From: Longimicrobium sp.
GTDB taxonomy: Bacteria > Gemmatimonadota > Gemmatimonadetes > Longimicrobiales > Longimicrobiaceae
Assembly: GCF_036388275.1 (NCBI RefSeq)
Contig: NZ_DASVSF010000084.1
Location: 1-33,598, forward strand
Reading direction: 5' to 3'
Length of the DNA stretch: 33,598 nt
Both the position numbers and the translations under genes were made by a program. Each line of letters begins with the position of its first letter. Position 1 is the first letter of the stretch. The notes below the pieces were generated by a model. That model saw only the letters and a list, made by a program, of their open reading frames with translations, ran no database searches and had not been told where the DNA came from. Below are positions 14,639 through 23,578 of the stretch, piece by piece.

Positions 14639-14652
14639 CGTGTCGAGAATAA
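14632..14652. promoter_or_regulatory. Candidate NrtR operator over the pncB promoter
   Basis: A perfect inverted repeat with 9-base arms (TTATTCTCG and CGAGAATAA) around TGT. It overlaps the -10 box and stands out as AT-rich against the GC-rich background. The core is shared with 13400-13416. Assignment to NrtR is by context. Confidence 0.68.
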
Positions 14653-14686
14653 AATTGGATACGTGAACTCCTGATGATGGATTCCC

Positions 14687-15874
14687 ATGCAACCGACTGA
14701 TACAGGCCGCGCCGACACGCTGCACGCCGGCCTCGCGCAGTATCCGGCCGAGCTCTTCCAGTTCGATCCCCGGATGTGCGGGGGGTGGCTCTCGGACCGC
14801 TACTTCGTCCGCACGGTCAACACGCTTCTCCACGCCGGGCGCGACCCCGTAGTGACCGTGCAGGTGTTTGCCAAGCGCAAGGGCGTGCTGGCCGGCGTGC
14901 ACGAGGCGCTGCGGCTTCTGCAGACGCAGCTGGCGCCCGGCTACGACCATCGCGAGTTGGAGGTGCACACGCTGCTGGAGGGCGACGCCATCAACCAGGG
15001 CGGCGAAGACGACTGGGAGCCGGTGATGCACGTCACCGGGCGCTACGGCGGCTTCGGGCACCTGGAAACGCCGCTGCTGGGCATCCTGGCCCGCCGCTCG
15101 CTCGTCGCCTCCAACACGCGGATGGTGGTCACCGCGGCGGGGGGCAAGCCCATCATCTTCATGGCGCCTCGGCATGACGACTGGCGGGTGCAGACGCCCG
15201 ACGGCTATGCGGCCCAGGTGGGCGGGGCCGAAAGCGTGTCGAGCGACGCGGCCGGCGCATGGTGGGGCGTGCGCGGGGTGGGCACCATGCCGCACGCCAT
15301 GATCGCCGCCTTCGGGGGCGACACTGTGGAGGCCACGCTGGCGTTCGGCCGCTACCTGCGCGACCAGGAGCCCGGCGTGCAGCTCCTCTCCCTTGTGGAC
15401 TACGACAACAACGCGGTCGAAACCTCGCTGGCCGTCGCCCGGGCGGTGCGGGCGGAGTTCGGCGACAACGTCCTCAAGGGCGTGCGGGTGGATACCAGCG
15501 AGCGGCTGATCGACGATTCCATGATCGGCGATCCCGAGGCGTGGGGGCGCGCCAAGCTCACCGGCGTCAACCCGTACCTGGTGCGGAAGATCCGCGCGGC
15601 GCTGGACGCGGAGGGATTCGGCTACGTGGGGATCGTCGTGAGCGGCGGGTTCACGCCCGACAAGATCCGCCGCTTCGAAAAGGAAGGAATCCCGGTGATG
15701 GCGTACGGCGTCGGCAGCAGCCTGCTGGGCCACAGCAAGGGCGACAGCGGGCTGCTGACGGACTTCGACTTCACGGCGGACCTGGTGCGCGTCGACGGCC
15801 GTGACGAGGGCAAGGTGGGGCGCAGCTTCCGCGAGAATCCCCGGCTGGTGCGGGTCGATTGGGATCGCGTGTGA
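14687..15874 (+). CDS. pncB: Nicotinate phosphoribosyltransferase
   Basis: This 395-residue cytoplasmic enzyme forms nicotinate mononucleotide from nicotinate and phosphoribosyl pyrophosphate, the entry step of the Preiss-Handler NAD salvage route. Recognisable parts are the N-terminal MCGGWLSDRYFVRTVNTLL, the type II phosphoribosyltransferase barrel with GTMPHAMIAAFGGD, LVDYDNNAVETSLAVA, GVRVDTSERL and VVSGGFTPDKIRRFEKEGIP, and the phosphate-binding YGVGSSLLG. Length and motifs fit the shorter bacterial/archaeal form. It begins after a 103-base gap containing a good promoter and palindrome, so it has its own regulated start. Nicotinamidase, 69 bases downstream, supplies its substrate. Confidence 0.93.
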   Translation: MQPTDTGRADTLHAGLAQYPAELFQFDPRMCGGWLSDRYFVRTVNTLLHAGRDPVVTVQVFAKRKGVLAGVHEALRLLQTQLAPGYDHRELEVHTLLEGDAINQGGEDDWEPVMHVTGRYGGFGHLETPLLGILARRSLVASNTRMVVTAAGGKPIIFMAPRHDDWRVQTPDGYAAQVGGAESVSSDAAGAWWGVRGVGTMPHAMIAAFGGDTVEATLAFGRYLRDQEPGVQLLSLVDYDNNAVETSLAVARAVRAEFGDNVLKGVRVDTSERLIDDSMIGDPEAWGRAKLTGVNPYLVRKIRAALDAEGFGYVGIVVSGGFTPDKIRRFEKEGIPVMAYGVGSSLLGHSKGDSGLLTDFDFTADLVRVDGRDEGKVGRSFRENPRLVRVDWDRV

Positions 15875-15920
15875 AGCGCGGTGCGGAGTACGACAGTGGT
15901 GTCCGTCCCTTGAAATGAAT

Positions 15921-15935
15921 CCCTCACGTGGAGGG
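15921..15935 (+). promoter_or_regulatory. Small hairpin covering the nicotinamidase ribosome site
   Basis: CCCTC-ACGTG-GAGGG pairs the Shine-Dalgarno GAGGG (9 bases before ATG 15944) with an upstream CCCTC. It could moderate translation. It is only a 5-bp stem. Confidence 0.3.
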
Positions 15936-15943
15936 TTGGCCTG

Positions 15944-16702
15944 ATGAACAGCAATCCGAGCAGCGGTCCCGCCCTGGTGGGATGGGTGGTGGATGCGCAG
16001 AACGACTTCATGCTGCCCCCCGAGCGGGGTGGCCGGCTGTACGTGCACGACCTGTTCGACGGCGGCAAGGATCCCGGCGCTACGCAGATCCTCCCCGCGC
16101 TCGTCCGCGCGGTGGATTGGATGCACGCCCACTGTGCCGTGGTCGTCTACACCGGCGACTGGCACGCGTACGGGGACGAGGAGATCGACCCCGTGGCGCC
16201 TGATGCGGCGAAGGGCACCTATCCGCCCCACTGCATGGGCCTGTCGGAGGACCCGGAGGAGCGCCGAGGAGCCGAGGTGATCGACGAGATCCGCCCCGCG
16301 AATCCAGTCGTCCTGGCTCGCGACGCAAGCGAATGGGAAGCAAGTGAGGTGGCGCGCACGGCCCTGCGGGAGCGCCGGCCCATCTTCATCCACAAGAGCC
16401 GCTTCAGCGTGTTCGAGGGGAATCCCGCGACGGATGCCCTCCTCGACACCCTGCGCGACCAGCTGGGTGCGCTGGAGTTCGTCGTGGCGGGGGTGGCCCG
16501 GGACGTGTGCGTCAAAGGCGCGGTGGAAGGATTCCTTGATCCGGCGCGCCTCCAGCCCGTCACGCTCGTCACGGACGCCACCTGGGGGCTGGGGCTGGAA
16601 AGCGAGGCGGAGAGCCTGGCGCGGTGGATGGGCGACGGCGCGGCGCTGGTCACCACCCGCGGGCTGGCGCTCCGTGGGCCGGCTGCATCGCCGACGGTCT
16701 GA
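15944..16702 (+). CDS. pncA: Nicotinamidase / isochorismatase-family hydrolase
   Basis: The 252-residue protein carries the full PncA apparatus: catalytic triad D17 (VVDAQNDF), K151 (IHKSRFSVF) and C189 (VARDVCVKGAV), and metal-site residues D72 and H74 (GDWH) and H96 (YPPHC). These residues convert nicotinamide to nicotinate, feeding the phosphoribosyltransferase upstream. The family also includes other amidohydrolases, but the gene order makes nicotinamide the likely substrate. It is longer than E. coli PncA (about 215) through extra loops at about 97-140. It starts at ATG 15944 after GGAGGG and ends one base before the macrodomain ATG. Confidence 0.88.
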   Translation: MNSNPSSGPALVGWVVDAQNDFMLPPERGGRLYVHDLFDGGKDPGATQILPALVRAVDWMHAHCAVVVYTGDWHAYGDEEIDPVAPDAAKGTYPPHCMGLSEDPEERRGAEVIDEIRPANPVVLARDASEWEASEVARTALRERRPIFIHKSRFSVFEGNPATDALLDTLRDQLGALEFVVAGVARDVCVKGAVEGFLDPARLQPVTLVTDATWGLGLESEAESLARWMGDGAALVTTRGLALRGPAASPTV

Positions 16703-16703
16703 C

Positions 16704-17240
<537 letters not shown>

Positions 17241-17346
17241 ATATGCCCACACAGCAACATTGCGGCACCACCGCAAAGACACCCGCCGTGCCGGCGCGCC
17301 CCTGAGCCCCACCGCACCGGCCGCTTGCCCCAGGAGACAAGGTCCC

Positions 17347-17943
17347 ATGGAAGACCTCCGGCCGATCAAAGAGCTGCTCGACGAGATCAACACCGCAATA
17401 TCCAGCTACGACCCCGTGCTCAAGGAGCGCGCGCGCGACATCCTGCTGGAGCACGCCTTCGGCCGCGCCGCCGCGCCCGCCCGCCCTCGCGCCGCGGCTG
17501 CCGCCTCGTCCGATGAAGGCGGCGAGGGCGAAGAGGCGCCGCGCCGCCGGCCGGGCCGTCCCAAGGGGAGCGGGCTGGGCGTGCGCCGCGGGCCCCGCGC
17601 GGGAATGAGCATGGGGTCGCTGCTGGAGCAGTGGCATCCCGAGACCATGGCCGAGCGCGCGCTGCTGGGCGCCTACACCCTGTCGCGTGGCAAGGCCGAC
17701 AAGACGGTCACCAGCCAGGCCATCAACGCCGAGCTCAAGCGCGCCGGCATTCCCGTGCCCAACATCACCCGCGCCATCGAGTCCAACCTGCGGGCCAAGC
17801 CGCCGCTGATGGTGCAAAAGAAGAAGATGGGCACCACCCGCCAGGCCCGTAAGCAGTACGCCATCACCCCCGAGGGCGTGGAGTTCGTCGAAAGCCGCCT
17901 GCAGGGCGGCGGGGGCGACGCCGGCGACGCGGGCGAGGAGTAG
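17347..17943 (+). CDS. Putative DNA-binding protein with AT-hook and winged-helix-like domain
   Basis: This 198-residue protein starts at ATG 17347 after AGGAGACAAGG. It has a helical N-terminus (1-40: LRPIKELLDEINTAISSYD), an Ala/Arg/Glu-rich linker, an AT-hook-like core RRRPGRPKGSG (66-76), and a C-terminal domain (about 95-186) that reads like a winged helix: AERALLGAYTLSRGKADKTV, INAELKRAGIPVPNITRAIE, then a basic strand region MVQKKKMGTTRQARKQYAIT and a final helix. I do not recognise a named family. It is followed by a possible terminator, so it is probably expressed alone. AT-hook plus winged helix suggests a nucleoid-type or local regulator. Confidence 0.75.
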   Translation: MEDLRPIKELLDEINTAISSYDPVLKERARDILLEHAFGRAAAPARPRAAAAASSDEGGEGEEAPRRRPGRPKGSGLGVRRGPRAGMSMGSLLEQWHPETMAERALLGAYTLSRGKADKTVTSQAINAELKRAGIPVPNITRAIESNLRAKPPLMVQKKKMGTTRQARKQYAITPEGVEFVESRLQGGGGDAGDAGEE

Positions 17944-17969
17944 CTCGGCGCGTTTTCGGCGTCGTTCGC

Positions 17970-18003
17970 GCGCCGCTCCACCCGGGGCGGCGCCGCTGTT
18001 TGA
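17970..18003 (+). terminator. Possible terminator after the AT-hook gene
   Basis: GCGCCGC (17970-17976) pairs with GCGGCGC (17987-17993) and is followed by CGCTGTTTG. The stem is good but the T-run is weak. Confidence 0.4.
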
Positions 18004-18043
18004 GGGCGGACCCTTTTCGGCCGGCTCGTGCCCCGGTCCCGCG

Positions 18044-18072
18044 TTGACACCATGTGCCCGCAGGGGCATGTT
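18044..18072 (+). promoter_or_regulatory. Perfect TTGACA box upstream of the hybrid kinase
   Basis: TTGACA at 18044-18049 matches the -35 consensus; 17-18 bases later CATGTT/ATGTTT is a poor -10. A near-palindrome (CATGTGCCC-GCA-GGGGCATG) lies between. If this is the promoter, the kinase must start downstream of it. Confidence 0.4.
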
Positions 18073-18136
18073 TTCCGCATACCCGCGGGCGTACGCCCCC
18101 GCCACGGGGCCATCGCGCCACCCGCAGCCCAGTCCG

Positions 18137-20788
18137 TTGACCGACGCCGCCAGCACCGCCTCGCGCCGATTCCTGATCACCTTCGCCCTGTTCCTGGCGG
18201 TGGTGGTGGTGCTGGTAGTGCAGGCGTACCTCACCATCCGCGAGCTGGGCGAGGCCAACCGCGGCAGTATGCAAACGTACCGCGTGCTATCGGCCACGGT
18301 GCAGATGCAGGAGGGGCTGGCCGAGGTGGAGGCCGGGTACCGCGGATACGCGCTGACCCGCGCCCCGCGCTACCTGGAGCAGTGGCAGGCCGGGCACACC
18401 CTGTTCACCCTCGAGGCCGCGCGCCTGCGCTCCCTGGTCGCCGACGAGCCCGCGGGTGGCCAGCGGCTGCGCACCGGCGTCATCGAGCGCGCCTTCGCCG
18501 ACTTCATCCGCATGCAGCGCGAGTCGGGGGTGCTGGACCCGGCCACCTCGCGCGACGCGGCCATCCGCGCCGCGGGCGACGTCGGCGGCGCCGCCCGCCG
18601 CAGCGAGCGCGTCGCGGTCGTGCGCCGCGAGCTGGGCGCGGTAGAAACGGCCGAGTCGGCGCTGCTGCGCGAGCGCAGCGCGCGGGCCACCTCGCTGGAG
18701 CGGCGGACGGCGGTGCTGGTGCCCGCGGGCTTCTTCCTGGCCATCGCGCTGGCGCTGGCCACGGCCGGCATGGTGCAGCGCCGCACCCGCCGCGTGCACG
18801 AGGTGAACCGGGCCATGCAGGCCGAGATCGCCGAGAAGGAGCTGGCCCGCGGCGCCCTGCTCCGCATCAGCCGCCAGAACGAGCTGATCCTGGACGCCGC
18901 CGCCGAGGGCATCTACGGCATCGACCCGCACGGCTACACCCTCTTCATCAACCCCGCGGCCAGCGAGATGCTGGGCGTACGCCCCGACGACGTCATCGGC
19001 CGGCCCTTCGAGGCGGTGCTGGGGCTGGGCGGGGGCGCCCGGATGGACCACGGCGTCAACGCCATCCGCGCCACCCTTTCCACCGCCGCGCCGCGCGCCG
19101 TTCCCGATGGCGTGTTCCGCCGTGCCGACGGCTCGTCGTTTCCCGTGGAGTACGCCTCGACGCCCATGCTGGAGGCCGGCCGGGTGACCGGGGCCGTGAT
19201 CACCTTTCGCGACGTCACCGAGCGGCGCGAGGTGGAGCGGATGAAGGACGAGTTCGTTTCCGTGGTCAGCCACGAGCTGCGGACGCCGCTCACCTCCATC
19301 CGCGGCTCGCTGGGGCTGCTGGCCGCCGGCAAGCTGGGCGAGATGCCCGTGAAGGGCCGCCGGATGCTGGAGATCGCCGTTCAGAACACCGACCGGCTGG
19401 TGCGGCTGATCAACGACATCCTCGACATCGAGCGCATCGAGTCCGGCCGCGTGACCATGGAGGTGCGGCGGGTGCGCGCGGCCGAGCTGGCGCACCAGGC
19501 CGTGGAAGTGATGTCGTCCATGGCCGAAAAGGCGGGCGTGCAGCTGTACGCCTGGGCCGACGACCTGCCGCTGACCGTCGACCCCGACCGCATTCTGCAG
19601 GTGCTCACCAACCTGCTGAGCAACGCCGTCAAGTTCTCGCCCCCCGGCGGCGAGGTGACTGTGACGGCCGAGCCCGTAGGGGGCGACGTGCTCTTTCGCG
19701 TGCAGGACCAGGGTCGCGGCATTCCCGAGGACCGGCTCGAAAGCATCTTCGAGCGCTTTCAGCAGGTGGATTCGTCCGACGCGCGCGACAAGGGGGGCAC
19801 CGGGCTGGGGCTGGCCATCTGCCGCAGCATCGTCCAGCAGCACGGCGGGCGCATCTGGGTAGAAAGCCAGCCGGGGGAGGGAAGCACCTTCTTCTTCACC
19901 CTTCCCGCGCCCGAGGCGGGCGACGACGTGACGCGCGACCCCGCCGCCACGGCGCGGGACGCCGGGGCGCCGCCGGCCGCGCCCGAGCCCGCGCGCGACC
20001 CCGAGGGCCCGCTGGTGCTGGTGTGCGACGACGACCCCGTGATGCTGGCCACGGTGGAAGAAATCCTCCAGGGGTGGGGCTACCGCACCGTGGGCGTCGC
20101 CGACGGCGAGTCGGCGCTGCGCGAGGCGGCGCGCATTCGCCCCCGCGCCATCCTGCTGGACATGATGATGCCGGGGATGAACGGCTCCGACACGCTGCGT
20201 GCGCTGCGCCGCGGCCCCGAGACCGCCGACATCCCCGTGGTCATCCTGAGCGCCGTGAAGCCCATGCCCCGCGTGCAGGAGCAGCGCGACGTGGTGGAGT
20301 GGGTGGAAAAGCCCTTCGCCGAGCAGGGGCTGCTCCACGCGCTGGAAGAGGCCGTGGCCCGCCGCGCCCGCCCCCGGCGGGTTCTGGTGGTGGAAGACGA
20401 CCCCGACCTGGCGCGCCTGCTCACCGACATGTTCGGGCGCCACGGCATCGAGGCCATGCACGCCGCCACGGGCGTCGAGGCGGTGGAAACCAGCCGCAGC
20501 AGCCCGCCCGACATGATCGTGCTGGACCTGGCCCTGCCGCACGGCGACGGCTTCTGGGTGGTGGAGCGGCTGCGCGGCGCCGGGCTGGCCGGGGTGCCGC
20601 TCGTCGTTTACTCCGCCCGCGACCTGGACGAGGGCGACCGCGAGCGCCTGCGCCTGGGCCACACCGAGTTCCTTACCAAGGGCCGCCTGCCCCCCGAAGA
20701 CTTCGAGCGGCGGGTGGTCACTCTGCTGAACAGGATCGCGCCCGCGCGACGAGCCGAACCCGATGAGCCACACCCTGCTGCTGGTTGA
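18137..20788 (+). CDS. Hybrid sensor histidine kinase (CHASE3-PAS-HisKA-HATPase-REC-REC)
   Basis: From TTG 18137 the protein has 883 residues: helix 1 (FLITFALFLAVVVVLVVQAY), a CHASE3-like periplasmic domain (about 35-205, GYRGYALTR), helix 2 (about 195-220), a PAS domain (about 240-365), HisKA with H379 (VSHELRTPLTSIRG), an HATPase domain (NLLSNAVKFS, GRGIPEDR, GGTGLGLAICRSIV) and two receivers with phospho-acceptors D675 (LLDMMMPGMNG) and D797 (VLDLALPHGD). The second receiver has a variant tail (FLTKGRLP). ATG 18068 and TTG 18044 are alternative starts; 18137 is preferred because a TTGACA box at 18044 looks like promoter and the extra residues are not domain-like. The end overlaps the CheY-like gene by 26 bases. 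Confidence 0.9.
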   Translation: MTDAASTASRRFLITFALFLAVVVVLVVQAYLTIRELGEANRGSMQTYRVLSATVQMQEGLAEVEAGYRGYALTRAPRYLEQWQAGHTLFTLEAARLRSLVADEPAGGQRLRTGVIERAFADFIRMQRESGVLDPATSRDAAIRAAGDVGGAARRSERVAVVRRELGAVETAESALLRERSARATSLERRTAVLVPAGFFLAIALALATAGMVQRRTRRVHEVNRAMQAEIAEKELARGALLRISRQNELILDAAAEGIYGIDPHGYTLFINPAASEMLGVRPDDVIGRPFEAVLGLGGGARMDHGVNAIRATLSTAAPRAVPDGVFRRADGSSFPVEYASTPMLEAGRVTGAVITFRDVTERREVERMKDEFVSVVSHELRTPLTSIRGSLGLLAAGKLGEMPVKGRRMLEIAVQNTDRLVRLINDILDIERIESGRVTMEVRRVRAAELAHQAVEVMSSMAEKAGVQLYAWADDLPLTVDPDRILQVLTNLLSNAVKFSPPGGEVTVTAEPVGGDVLFRVQDQGRGIPEDRLESIFERFQQVDSSDARDKGGTGLGLAICRSIVQQHGGRIWVESQPGEGSTFFFTLPAPEAGDDVTRDPAATARDAGAPPAAPEPARDPEGPLVLVCDDDPVMLATVEEILQGWGYRTVGVADGESALREAARIRPRAILLDMMMPGMNGSDTLRALRRGPETADIPVVILSAVKPMPRVQEQRDVVEWVEKPFAEQGLLHALEEAVARRARPRRVLVVEDDPDLARLLTDMFGRHGIEAMHAATGVEAVETSRSSPPDMIVLDLALPHGDGFWVVERLRGAGLAGVPLVVYSARDLDEGDRERLRLGHTEFLTKGRLPPEDFERRVVTLLNRIAPARRAEPDEPHPAAG

Positions 20789-21134
20789 CGACGAAGACGA
20801 CATCCGCGAGGTCGCCCAGCTTTCGCTGGAGATGACCGCGGGATGGGAGGTGCACACGGCCTCCTCCGGGGCCCAGGCGCTGGCCGCCGCGCGCGCGCTG
20901 AAGCCCGAGGCCATCCTGATGGACGTGATGATGCCCGAGATGGACGGGCCCACCACGGTCCGCCACCTGAAGGCCGATCCCGAGACGGCCGGGATTCCCG
21001 TGATCCTGCTGACCGCCAAGGTGCAGGCCTCCGACCGTGCCGCCTTCGAGGGGCTGGGCGTGGTGGGCGTGCTGTCCAAGCCCTTCGACCCCATGGCGCT
21101 GGCCGACGAAGTGGCGGCCGTGCTGGGGTGGTGA
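20763..21134 (+). CDS. Single-domain CheY-like response regulator
   Basis: The 123-residue protein is one complete receiver domain: acidic pocket VDDEDD (residues 9-14), phospho-acceptor D54 in LMDVMMPEMDG, Thr in LLTAKVQ and Lys in LSKPFDP. It has no output domain. The gene overlaps the kinase gene by 26 bases and is followed 7 bases later by the diguanylate cyclase, so it is likely a phosphate shuttle or competing sink in the same relay. Confidence 0.92.
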   Translation: MSHTLLLVDDEDDIREVAQLSLEMTAGWEVHTASSGAQALAAARALKPEAILMDVMMPEMDGPTTVRHLKADPETAGIPVILLTAKVQASDRAAFEGLGVVGVLSKPFDPMALADEVAAVLGW

Positions 21135-21141
21135 CCGCGGC

Positions 21142-23562
21142 GTGAGCGCCTCTCCCGCCGCCGTGCTGGTGGCCGGGCTGCCCCCCGACGTTCCCGGCTG
21201 GCTGGCCCGCCGGCTGGGCGGCGCCAGCGTGCACTTCCTTCCGGCCGCCCCCGAGGCGGCCGAGGCGCTGCGCGCGTCGCGCTTTCAGCTGGCCGTGGTC
21301 GACGCCGGGCTGCTGGAGCCCGCCGTCGTCCAGGCGCTGGCGGGGCGTGGCGCAGAGGGCCCGGCGCTGTTCGTTACGGCTCCCGCCGGCACCCCCGGCC
21401 CCGGGCTGGCGGCCCTGCTGGCCACGCTCAAGCCCACCCGCGTCTTTCATCACCCCCTGGACCGCGAGGGGCTGGCCCGCGAGGCCGCCGCCGCCCTCGG
21501 GGCCGCCGAGGCCGCCGCGTCGCCCGCGGCGCCCGCCGCGGGCGGGTTGAGCGCGGCCGTCGCCCAGGTGTGGGAGCGCTTCCGCGAGCCGGTGCTCAAG
21601 CGGGTGGACGTGGTGGAGCAGGCCGCGCTCTCGCTGCTGGAGGGCGGGCTGGATGCCGAGGCGCGCCGCAACGCCGAGCGCGAGGCGCACAAGCTGGCCG
21701 GCTCGGTGGGCACCTTCGGCTACGGCGAGGCGTCGCGCCTTTCGCGCGAGGCCGAGCAGCTGCTGACGGGCTCGGGCGAGCTGGGCCAGGCCGACGCGCT
21801 GCGCCTGGCAGACCTGGCCGTGGCCATCCGCCGCGAATTGCAGGCGCCCATCGGCGCCGCGGGACCGGCCGCGGCGGCGCCGGGCGCCGCGCCCGAGGGG
21901 CAGGGGGGCGACGGGCCGCTGCTGCTGATCGTGGACTCCGACCGCGAGATGGCCGAACGGCTGGCCATGGAGGCGTCGGGGCGGGGGATGCGGACGGTCG
22001 TCGCGCACGGGGCCGACGCGGCGCGGGGAAGCCTGGCGCGGCGGCGCCCCGACGCCGCGCTGCTGGAGCTGGACGGCGAGGGGCGCACGCTGGAGCTGCT
22101 GCGCGAGCTGTCCGACGGCGAGCGCCCGGTGCCGGTGGTGGTGCTCACCCGCAGCGACGATTTCGCCGACCGGGTGGAGGTGGCGCGCCACGGCGGTCGC
22201 GGCTTCCTGCGCAAGCCCATCTCCCCCCCGCGGGCCATCGACGCGCTGGAGCCGCTGCTGCGCGGCGGCGGCAACCGCGAGGCGGTGGTGCTGGCGGTGG
22301 ACGACGAGCCCGCCGTGCTCGAGGCCATCCGCACCATCGTGGGCGTGGGCGGGGTGCGGGTGGAGACGCTTTCCGACCCCCTGCGCTTCTGGGATGCGCT
22401 GGAATCGGCCGCCCCCGACGTGGTGCTGCTGGACTTCCAGATGCCGGGCGTCACCGGGCTGGAGCTGTGCCGGGTGCTGCGGAACGACCCCCGCTGGCAG
22501 TCCGTCCCCGTGGTCTTCCTCACCGCGCAGACCGACGCCGACACCGTGCGCCGCGTCTTCGCCGCCGGGGCCGACGACTTCGTGGGCAAGCCCTTCGTGG
22601 GCCCCGAGCTGACGGCGCGCATCCACAACCGGCTGGAGCGGGTGCGGCTTCAGCGCGCCATCGCCGAAACCGACGCGCTGACCGGCGTGGCCAACCGCCG
22701 CGGCTCGGAGGACGTGCTGGAGCGCTTTCTTCGCCTGGCGTCGGCGCAGAACGAGCCGTTCGCGCTGGCGCTGATCGACCTGGACTGCTTCAAGGGGATC
22801 AACGACCGCTGCGGCCATGCCGTGGGCGACGAGGTGCTGGCCCGGGTGGCGCGGGTGCTCCAGAAGCGCTTCCGCTCCGAGGATGTCGTAGCGCGGTGGG
22901 GCGGCGAGGAGTTCGTCGTTGGCATGTACGGGATGGACCGCGCCGACGGCGTGCAGCGCATCGCCGAGGCGCTGGAGGTGGTGCGCGAAGAGGTGTTCAC
23001 CGACCCGGAGGGGAAGCCGTTCTCCATCTCCTTCAGCGCGGGGGTGGCCGACTACCCGGCGGACGGGCGCGAGCTCCACACCCTGTACCGCGCGGCCGAC
23101 GCGGCCATGTACCAGGCCAAGGCGGCGGGGCGCGACCGGGTGGTCCCCTCCGGGTGGAGCCCCGAGCGGGGCGAGGGGCCGCGCTCGGTGGACGTGCTGG
23201 TGGTGGAAGACGACGATGCCATCGCCCGGCTCCTTCAGCACGCGCTGGAAACGCGCGGCTACCGCCACGAGTGGGTGAACAGCGGCAGCGGCGCGGTGGA
23301 GCTGCTCACCGGCCCCAACCCCGAGCTCCGCGCCCGGGTGGTGCTGCTGGACGTGGACCTTCCCGGGATGGATGGCCTGGGCGTGCTGCGCCGCCTGGCG
23401 CAGGAAAAGCTGCTGGGCCGCACCCGCGTGATCATGCTCACCGTGCGCACCCACGAGGCCGAGGTGGTGCGGGCGCTGGAGATGGGCGCCTACGACCACG
23501 TCCCCAAGCCGTTCAGCGTTCCCGTGCTCCTGCAGCGGATCCGCCGGGCCCTCCGCAGCTGA
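21142..23562 (+). CDS. Multidomain diguanylate cyclase (pseudoREC-Hpt-pseudoREC-REC-GGDEF-REC)
   Basis: From GTG 21142 the protein has 806 residues. In order: a receiver-like domain without the acidic pocket (1-115); a Hpt domain with H183 (REAHKLAGSVGTFGYGEA); a degenerate receiver (about 250-365, VDSDREM, LLELDGEG, FLRKPI); a full receiver with D431 (LLDFQMPGVTG); a GGDEF domain (about 505-665: DALTGVANRRG, IDLDCFKGINDRCGH) with active-site GGEEF at 587-591; and a C-terminal full receiver with D737 (LLDVDLPGMDG). The inhibitory c-di-GMP site RxxD is present five residues before GGEEF (R578, D581). It should therefore make c-di-GMP under phosphorelay and product-feedback control. Hpt within the same chain can pass phosphate between the kinase receivers and its own. 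Confidence 0.93.
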   Translation: MSASPAAVLVAGLPPDVPGWLARRLGGASVHFLPAAPEAAEALRASRFQLAVVDAGLLEPAVVQALAGRGAEGPALFVTAPAGTPGPGLAALLATLKPTRVFHHPLDREGLAREAAAALGAAEAAASPAAPAAGGLSAAVAQVWERFREPVLKRVDVVEQAALSLLEGGLDAEARRNAEREAHKLAGSVGTFGYGEASRLSREAEQLLTGSGELGQADALRLADLAVAIRRELQAPIGAAGPAAAAPGAAPEGQGGDGPLLLIVDSDREMAERLAMEASGRGMRTVVAHGADAARGSLARRRPDAALLELDGEGRTLELLRELSDGERPVPVVVLTRSDDFADRVEVARHGGRGFLRKPISPPRAIDALEPLLRGGGNREAVVLAVDDEPAVLEAIRTIVGVGGVRVETLSDPLRFWDALESAAPDVVLLDFQMPGVTGLELCRVLRNDPRWQSVPVVFLTAQTDADTVRRVFAAGADDFVGKPFVGPELTARIHNRLERVRLQRAIAETDALTGVANRRGSEDVLERFLRLASAQNEPFALALIDLDCFKGINDRCGHAVGDEVLARVARVLQKRFRSEDVVARWGGEEFVVGMYGMDRADGVQRIAEALEVVREEVFTDPEGKPFSISFSAGVADYPADGRELHTLYRAADAAMYQAKAAGRDRVVPSGWSPERGEGPRSVDVLVVEDDDAIARLLQHALETRGYRHEWVNSGSGAVELLTGPNPELRARVVLLDVDLPGMDGLGVLRRLAQEKLLGRTRVIMLTVRTHEAEVVRALEMGAYDHVPKPFSVPVLLQRIRRALRS

Positions 23563-23578
23563 CCCCGCGCCGCGCCGG

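Noticed and set aside
18287..21094. 935-residue minus-strand open frame opposite the hybrid kinase
   Set aside because: It is antisense to well-defined kinase and receiver domains. Such mirror frames are common at about 70% GC.
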